Source: Anaerolineales bacterium UBA2232 (GTDB lineage Bacteria > Chloroflexota > Anaerolineae > UBA2200). Taken from it: a stretch of 8,971 bases of DNA. Below, in pieces: positions 5,127-8,971 of the stretch. Within the stretch, counting starts at the first letter, position 1; each line of letters begins with the position of its first letter. The notes beneath the pieces were generated by a model. It was not told the origin of the DNA. It worked only from the letters and a program-made list of their open reading frames with translations, and did no database searches. Where the stretch lies: positions 1 through 8,971 of the forward strand of contig DDYO01000013.1 in the NCBI GenBank assembly GCA_002348045.1, read 5' to 3'. The position numbers were made by a program, and so were the translations under genes.

Positions 5127-7078
5127 GTAACGCCAAACGAGACACCGGCAGAGCGCTGCTGCCGGCCCTGCCGCCGGTCAATGCCCAAGACCCGTCGTTG
5201 CGCAACTGGATGTCAGCGGTCGCTGAGCGCCTGGAGGTGCGAGAGGGCAGTCGAGGTAACCCTTACGAGCGAGCAGTCACACTGCGCGAGCTGGAGGCCG
5301 CTACCGGCGGTCTGGTGCAGATTACCCAAGGCCCCCAGCCCGACCCCAACAGTGCAACCAGCATCCCGATTGGCGGTGGTTTGTACGCCAGCGTGGCCAT
5401 CGACCGGTTCATCGAGTCCATCCGCAACACGAGCCTGTACCGCGACTTGATGAAGCGCCTGGACGACCCGACGCGCTTCGACCATTTGGCCTCAGAAATT
5501 CGTGGCGTTCTGCTCAAGAGCATCGCCGACGAGGCGGCCAAGCGTGGCGCGGACATCCAGCGCACCGAGCTGAAGATTCAGGACACCAACCGCTCACTGG
5601 CTATGGCGGTGCAGGAGATCACGGCCGCCCTGGGGCGTAACGCCGCCGGTATCCGCGAGGTGCAGGCGGCCTACGTCAACGAGAGTCAAGCCACGGCCGT
5701 ACAGGTCACACAGCTTGAGGTCAGCCTGGGCAACTACTACCAGGACGGCTCACCGGGTCGCGTTCGACTGGAGCAAGAGCTGACGACCCAGGCCAGCTTT
5801 GTGAACGGATTGCGCGGTCAGTACACCTTAAAGATTCAGGCTGGCGGTGCGCTGGCGGGCTTTGGTCTGGCCGCCCAGGAGGTCAACGGCGTCCCGTCTT
5901 CGGCGTTCATTGTCAGCGCTGACAAGTTTGCTGTCGTCCTTCCTTCGTACTCCGGGGGGCTCACAAACAACCCAGGTACCATCCGACCGCAAGACGGAGG
6001 CATACCTTTCGGCGTAGACGCCAACGGCATCTACCTGAACAACAACGTCTACATCCGTGGCACGACGATCATCGACGCGGGTGGTAACCGGGCTCCGCTG
6101 TCCGACGGGCTGCGGGGTTCCCTGAACATTTCAGTCACGACGGGGACGTGGAGCGATACCGCTGCGCGGCAAGCGATCTGGTCGGCCTTGGGCCGGAGTG
6201 GGTCGGCCACCGACAACCGCCATCTGGTCATCGGCGACACAGTGACGTTTACTCAGGCCGTGACCTCCACAGACGCCACAGTCAGGGCCAACGCCACAAA
6301 GTATTGGGGTGGGTCGTCCTGGTTGACACCGGGCGTGGTCATCAACGGCAACTTGCTGGTGGATGGCTCGGTCGCTGCGCAGAAGATCGACACCCGTGGC
6401 CTGACGGTCCGCGATGCCAACGGCAACGTCATTCTCGGTTCTGGGACCAATCTCGACTGGTCGTTTATCCGCAACCAGCCGGCGGGTATCTACAACAGCA
6501 ACATCACACTGAAAGCCAACGGCACCCTGAGCGGAGCGGGTGGTGGGCAGGTGACTCTTAACGGACTTGGCGCCGGGGCGCTAGCCACCAAAAACGATGT
6601 CCGTATCGGCTCAGAGGTGAAGTTTCCGGACGGCTCGACCATGCAGGTCGGAGATTTTGTCAGCCGGCTTTCCAAGATCGGCACCAACAACATCTCCACT
6701 TTCATGGAAAGCGCCGCCATCGGCAGTGCCTACATTGGCAATGCGGCGGTTGACACTCTGCAGATCAAGGGCAACGCAGTCACAATCCCTTCCGGCAGTA
6801 GCGGCACGTACTCGACTTCGGTGCAACTGAGCGTCAGCGTCTCTACGCAGTTCATGGTGATCGCCACGTTCACACAGGGTTCGCCACGCAACGCGTTTGA
6901 GTGGATTTTGACCTGGAACGGTTCCCAACTACAGCGGGAAATACCCCGCGACGGAACCCTCGGGGCCATGTCCAAGATCGTCCACGCTGGCCCTGGGCAA
7001 CATACTTTTAGTATCTACACACCTCAGCAGACCGGCGATGCCGTTTGCGGCATAACAGTTCTAGGGGTAAAGCGGTGA
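5123..7078 (+). CDS. Tail fibre / host-specificity protein with J-like central fibre domain
   Basis: A 651-residue protein. Residues 1-120 are a likely attachment region, starting with a Pro-rich stretch (LLPALPPVNAQDPSLRNWM). Residues about 130-215 are long charged and Gln/Ala-rich helices. Then comes GLRGQYTLKIQAGGALAGFG (229-248) followed by SAFIVSADKFAVV, the signature of the central straight-fibre region of lambda-J-like proteins (DUF1983). Residues about 400-550 contain GVVINGNLLVDGSVAAQKID and repeated short Gly/Asn-rich beta segments ending in IGSAYIGNAAVDTLQIKG, also typical of J-type fibres. Residues about 550-651 form a beta-rich C-terminal domain, the likely receptor-binding tip. 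The N-terminal hub domains of full-length J are absent, so this is a fibre, not a baseplate hub. AGGAG at 5107-5111; start overlaps the previous stop (ATGA). Confidence 0.85.
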   Translation: MSNAKRDTGRALLPALPPVNAQDPSLRNWMSAVAERLEVREGSRGNPYERAVTLRELEAATGGLVQITQGPQPDPNSATSIPIGGGLYASVAIDRFIESIRNTSLYRDLMKRLDDPTRFDHLASEIRGVLLKSIADEAAKRGADIQRTELKIQDTNRSLAMAVQEITAALGRNAAGIREVQAAYVNESQATAVQVTQLEVSLGNYYQDGSPGRVRLEQELTTQASFVNGLRGQYTLKIQAGGALAGFGLAAQEVNGVPSSAFIVSADKFAVVLPSYSGGLTNNPGTIRPQDGGIPFGVDANGIYLNNNVYIRGTTIIDAGGNRAPLSDGLRGSLNISVTTGTWSDTAARQAIWSALGRSGSATDNRHLVIGDTVTFTQAVTSTDATVRANATKYWGGSSWLTPGVVINGNLLVDGSVAAQKIDTRGLTVRDANGNVILGSGTNLDWSFIRNQPAGIYNSNITLKANGTLSGAGGGQVTLNGLGAGALATKNDVRIGSEVKFPDGSTMQVGDFVSRLSKIGTNNISTFMESAAIGSAYIGNAAVDTLQIKGNAVTIPSGSSGTYSTSVQLSVSVSTQFMVIATFTQGSPRNAFEWILTWNGSQLQREIPRDGTLGAMSKIVHAGPGQHTFSIYTPQQTGDAVCGITVLGVKR

Positions 7079-7485
7079 TTGACTACTACCTGTACGACGA
7101 CACAGGTCGCATCCATTCGACTGGGTATTGTCCAGAAGAAATGGTTGACTTGCAGCGCACACCGGGGTTGAACCTCAGCCGAGGGGTTGCGGACTTCAAG
7201 ACCCAGTACGTGGACAATGGGGTTCTGGTGGATATGCCTCCCAGGCCGTCGCTCCACCACAAGTTCGACTACACCGTCAAGCAGTGGGTGCCCAACGCAG
7301 ACAGTGCGTGGCAAGAAGTACGGAACCGCCGTACCCGCCTGCTCCAAGAGTCCGACTGGACCCAACTCCCTGACGTGCCGCTGGCTACCAAAGAAGCATG
7401 GGCCACCTACCGCCAAGCCCTGCGCGACATCACGGAGCAGCCGGACCCGTTCAACATCGCCTGGCCGACGCCTCCGGGCGGGTGA
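7075..7485 (+). CDS. Tail-assembly-chaperone-like protein paired with the fibre
   Basis: A 136-residue protein. I choose GTG at 7075 because it overlaps the fibre stop as GTGA, has AGGGG at 7063-7067, and gives the natural opening MIDYYLYDDTGRIHSTGY. An ATG at 7045 is in frame but would overlap the fibre by 34 bases without a good ribosome binding site. The C-terminal half has the pattern W..VR.RR..LL..SDWTQLPDVPL followed by W..YRQALRDI and FNIAWPTPP. It matches the phage tail-assembly chaperone domain (PF16778-type, from memory) found directly after fibre or J-like genes. It probably helps fold, trimerise or attach the fibre and may remain bound to it. The TGA lies within the -35 element proposed for the next transcription unit. 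Confidence 0.82.
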   Translation: MIDYYLYDDTGRIHSTGYCPEEMVDLQRTPGLNLSRGVADFKTQYVDNGVLVDMPPRPSLHHKFDYTVKQWVPNADSAWQEVRNRRTRLLQESDWTQLPDVPLATKEAWATYRQALRDITEQPDPFNIAWPTPPGG

Positions 7486-7510
7486 CACTGCTAACGCGTT
7501 AGCGCATAAT
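7482..7510 (+). promoter_or_regulatory. Sigma70-type promoter for the downstream virion genes
   Basis: GTGACA (7482-7487, 5/6 match to TTGACA) and CATAAT (7505-7510, 5/6 match to TATAAT) are separated by exactly 17 bases, the optimal spacing. A start near 7515-7517 would leave a leader of about 25 bases before the ATG at 7541. It sits in the only intergenic gap of the window, where the upstream coupled cluster ends. The -35 overlaps the stop of the chaperone-like gene. No extended -10 TG is present. The sequence match is direct; activity is inferred. Confidence 0.6.
7490..7503. repeat. Perfect 14-bp palindrome in the promoter spacer (candidate operator)
   Basis: GCTAACGCGTTAGC is identical to its reverse complement and occupies 14 of the 17 spacer bases between the proposed -35 and -10 boxes. 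It has no loop and no following T-run, so it is a poor transcription terminator but a good binding site for a dimeric DNA-binding protein. I noticed no second copy in the window. A protein bound here would block RNA polymerase; which protein is not known. Confidence 0.6.
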
Positions 7511-7540
7511 ACGCACTGTGTCAAACTGAAAGGAACACAC

Positions 7541-7786
7541 ATGTCTAACGCAGACAAACTGATCGCCGTTGGCGCCCAAGTGGTGGGCGGTGATCTGATC
7601 TGGAGGCACAAGGTTTTGGGTCATTTCCGCAATGGCGACTTCAGCATCACCGAAGAAGGTCAGAAAGTGCTGGCCCAGGACATTGAGGATGCCGAGGTCA
7701 AGGAAACCAAGCCGAAATCCCGCAAGGCCAAGGCGACCGAGCCGACCGATGACCTGAACCTGGACGACATTCTGGGCGCCGAGTAA
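7541..7786 (+). CDS. Small phage protein with basic linker and acidic tail, function unknown
   Basis: An 81-residue protein. ATG at 7541 is chosen because AAAGGAA at about 7529-7534 precedes it; the same frame stays open further upstream, but that part is a shadow of the chaperone-like gene. Residues 1-45 (IAVGAQVVGGDLIWRHKVLG, then FRNGDFSITEEGQKVL) look like a small folded alpha/beta unit. Residues about 52-66 are rich in Lys and Pro (KPKSRKAKA), and the last 15 are acidic (DDLNLDDILGAE). I recall similar small unannotated proteins in phage structural clusters but no function. It is first behind the promoter at 7482-7510, and its TAA overlaps the cupin ATG by one base (TAATG), so the two are coupled. 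A scaffold, connector-associated or regulatory role is possible; none is shown. Confidence 0.78.
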   Translation: MSNADKLIAVGAQVVGGDLIWRHKVLGHFRNGDFSITEEGQKVLAQDIEDAEVKETKPKSRKAKATEPTDDLNLDDILGAE

Positions 7787-8277
7787 TGGAAACGACTGAA
7801 CCTGTGGTTGCACCGCCGGCGGAGGTGGACGACACCATCGCGGTGCTGTATTCGGCCGACCGGCAGGAGGTTCGCTCGAAGCTGTACAGCCTGGAATCCA
7901 AGCTACTGCAGTTTCCTCAGCGAGAACTACCCCTAGAGCACCTGTTTGCGCACGGTGTGTACGCCCGCCAGATGTTCATACCCAAGGGCACACTGCTGAC
8001 CGGAAAAATCCACAAGTTCAGTCACATCAACGTCGTCCTGAAAGGCGACATCTCGGTGGCCACCGAGTCTGGGGTGCAGAGGATCAAAGCCCCCGCGATT
8101 TTTGTTGCAGAGCCTGGCACCAAACGTGCTGGGTTTGCCCACGAAGACACCATCTTCATCAACTTCCACGGCACGTTCGAGACCGACGTCGAGAAGCTGG
8201 AGGACGAGCTGGTGACCAACGACTACCAAGCCTACCTTGAGCATGAGGCCAAGGTGTTGGCGCTGAAGGAGAGCTAA
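7786..8277 (+). CDS. Cupin-fold phage protein, function unknown
   Basis: A 163-residue protein. Residues about 50-130 form a small cupin barrel: GVYARQMFIPKGTLLTGK, then H76 and H80 (HKFSH) in the first metal-binding motif, a conserved glycine turn (VVLKGDISV), a PAIFVAEPGTKR strand pair, and H128 (FINFHGT) in the second motif. This His set could bind a metal ion, although the Glu of the classical first motif is not obvious. The N-terminal 45 residues and C-terminal 30 residues are helical. Single-domain cupins of this kind occur in phage structural clusters with no established function; enzyme, virion component or chaperone all remain open. The start overlaps the previous stop (TAATG) with only a weak ribosome binding site, implying coupling. 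The next gene begins two bases after its stop. Confidence 0.82.
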   Translation: METTEPVVAPPAEVDDTIAVLYSADRQEVRSKLYSLESKLLQFPQRELPLEHLFAHGVYARQMFIPKGTLLTGKIHKFSHINVVLKGDISVATESGVQRIKAPAIFVAEPGTKRAGFAHEDTIFINFHGTFETDVEKLEDELVTNDYQAYLEHEAKVLALKES

Positions 8278-8279
8278 TC

Positions 8280-8971
8280 ATGTCATTTGCGGTCGCTGCG
8301 ATTGGGGTCGGCGTGGGCGTTGTCGGAAGTTCGTTGCTCTCAGGTGGGCCTGACATCCCAGGGCCGGACCCCAATGTCGGCACGGCATCCCGAGAGCAGA
8401 TCGCGCTCAACCGAGACATCTTCAACGACTACCGCGATAACGAGCGGCCGTGGATGCGCAACATCACTGAGGAGGCGCTTGCCATCCAGCGCGGAAACTC
8501 CGCGCGGTCGCAGGCCCTGTCGGACTACCAGCTCGACTCGATGCGGCGCAACGACCAGCGTTACTGGGGAGTCGGGGTTCCGTTTGAAAACCGCCTGTTA
8601 GAAGACGTAAACCGCTTCGACAGTCAAGCCTACAAAGACGGCTTGGTCAATCAGGCGCTGGCAGATACGCAGGCCCAGTTCAGCAACGCACAGGCCCAAC
8701 AGCAGCGCGGCTTGGCTCGCATGGGGGTGAACCCCAACTCAGGTCGGTTCCAAGCTCTGGGAGCCCAGATGGCTATTGAGCAAGCCAAGGCGATGGCTAC
8801 CGCCGCGAACAAGACCCGCCAAGCGGCCGACCAGATCGGCCTGTCCACCAAGATGCAGATGTATGGTGGTATGCGGGGCCTTGCAGGCCTGGGCGCCACT
8901 AACGCTCAACTGGGTATGGGCGCTATGGGTGTCGGCAACCAGTCGGCGTCCGGAATGACCAACTCGGCTGG
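8280..8971 (+). CDS. Probable virion protein (candidate internal/ejection protein), 3' end outside window
   Basis: An open frame of 230 codons that runs off the window end without a stop. AAGGAGAG at 8266-8273 lies six bases before the ATG, and the previous stop is two bases upstream. Residues 2-20 are hydrophobic and Gly/Val-rich (FAVAAIGVGVGVVGSSLL), like a membrane-inserting segment, then a Pro-rich turn. Residues about 38-190 are long polar helices rich in Gln, Arg, Asn and Ala. They include QQQRGLARMGVNPNSGRF, a pattern I know from phage structural clusters. The visible C-terminal part is rich in Gly, Met and Ala. The hydrophobic start and long helices would suit an internal or ejection protein of a short-tailed phage, but that function is inferred. 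The coding call is firm. Confidence 0.8.
   Translation, partial: MSFAVAAIGVGVGVVGSSLLSGGPDIPGPDPNVGTASREQIALNRDIFNDYRDNERPWMRNITEEALAIQRGNSARSQALSDYQLDSMRRNDQRYWGVGVPFENRLLEDVNRFDSQAYKDGLVNQALADTQAQFSNAQAQQQRGLARMGVNPNSGRFQALGAQMAIEQAKAMATAANKTRQAADQIGLSTKMQMYGGMRGLAGLGATNAQLGMGAMGVGNQSASGMTNSA

Noticed and set aside
7045..7074. Earlier ATG (7045) for the chaperone-like gene
   Set aside because: It would overlap the fibre by 34 bases without a ribosome binding site. The GTG at 7075 makes a GTGA junction with AGGGG upstream and the expected N-terminus.
6770..7078. Diversity-generating variable region at the fibre tip
   Set aside because: The C-terminal domain lacks a C-type-lectin-like pattern. 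I saw no template repeat and no reverse transcriptase in the window.
7318..7334. Hairpin GTACGG / AACCG / CCGTAC in the chaperone-like gene
   Set aside because: A short 6-bp stem inside coding sequence with no T-run or boundary nearby. Such repeats are expected by chance at this GC content.
7490..7503. Palindrome as a Rho-independent terminator
   Set aside because: It has no loop, is not GC-rich and lacks a following T-run. The promoter/operator reading fits better.
7187..7540. Upstream extension of the 81-residue gene to an ATG at 7187
   Set aside because: The added residues are Ser/Thr/Arg/Pro-rich shadow sequence over the chaperone-like gene. The ATG at 7541 has a good ribosome binding site and the family-like start MSNADKL.
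1..8971. Insertion sequences, tRNA or rRNA genes, CRISPR arrays, toxin-antitoxin or defence genes
   Set aside because: I looked on both strands and saw no transposase motifs, terminal repeats, cloverleaf-like segments, spaced direct repeats or recognisable defence proteins. Almost all bases are used by phage structural and lysis genes.

Overview
The window is part of a tailed-phage genome, either a free phage or a prophage. It lies within the late region for lysis, tail and virion structure. All twelve genes I accept as distinct loci, plus one nested gene (Rz1), lie on the + strand. They are packed almost without gaps: neighbours overlap by 1-29 bases, abut, or are 1-2 bases apart. The one real intergenic gap is about 55 bp at 7486-7540. 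The sequence is GC-rich. A two-component Rz/Rz1 spanin means a Gram-negative host. The general look of the proteins suggests a proteobacterium, perhaps Burkholderiales or a pseudomonad, but that is only an impression. No integrase, repressor, tRNA, transposase or CRISPR array is visible, so lifestyle cannot be decided here.

Layout. (1) 38-850: a small helical protein of unknown role, then a tail-fibre-associated protein whose C-terminal half resembles domains found in fibre-assembly proteins. (2) 838-2521: a small conserved phage protein of unknown function, then a lysis cassette in classical order. The cassette has a putative holin (coiled coil with a C-terminal membrane anchor), a GH24-type endolysin with an N-terminal signal-anchor-like segment, the inner-membrane spanin Rz, and the lipoprotein spanin Rz1 nested inside Rz in another frame. 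(3) 2502-7485: an 874-residue structural protein (probable tail or adsorption-apparatus component with FN3-like and propeller-like parts), a 651-residue fibre protein with a lambda-J-like central-fibre (DUF1983-type) region, and a tail-assembly-chaperone-like protein. (4) 7541-8971: an 81-residue unknown protein, a cupin-fold protein, and the first 230 codons of a probable virion protein that runs off the window end.

The first nine loci (38-7485, with Rz1 nested) look like one translationally coupled message, with ATGA, GTGA, TAAATG and longer overlaps. The last three probably have their own sigma70-type promoter in the 55-bp gap (GTGACA, 17-bp spacer, CATAAT). A perfect 14-bp palindrome fills most of that spacer, which is the arrangement expected of a repressor operator. 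I judge this the most interesting non-coding signal in the window. Other points worth a second look are: an endolysin lacking the usual catalytic Asp at its expected position; a triple-overlap junction tying Rz1 translation to the next structural gene; a helical insertion of about 330 residues in the 874-residue structural protein; and a J-like fibre placed beside a structural protein of a type I associate with short-tailed phages. I see no clear evidence of a wholly new system such as a defence island, retroelement or toxin-antitoxin pair.
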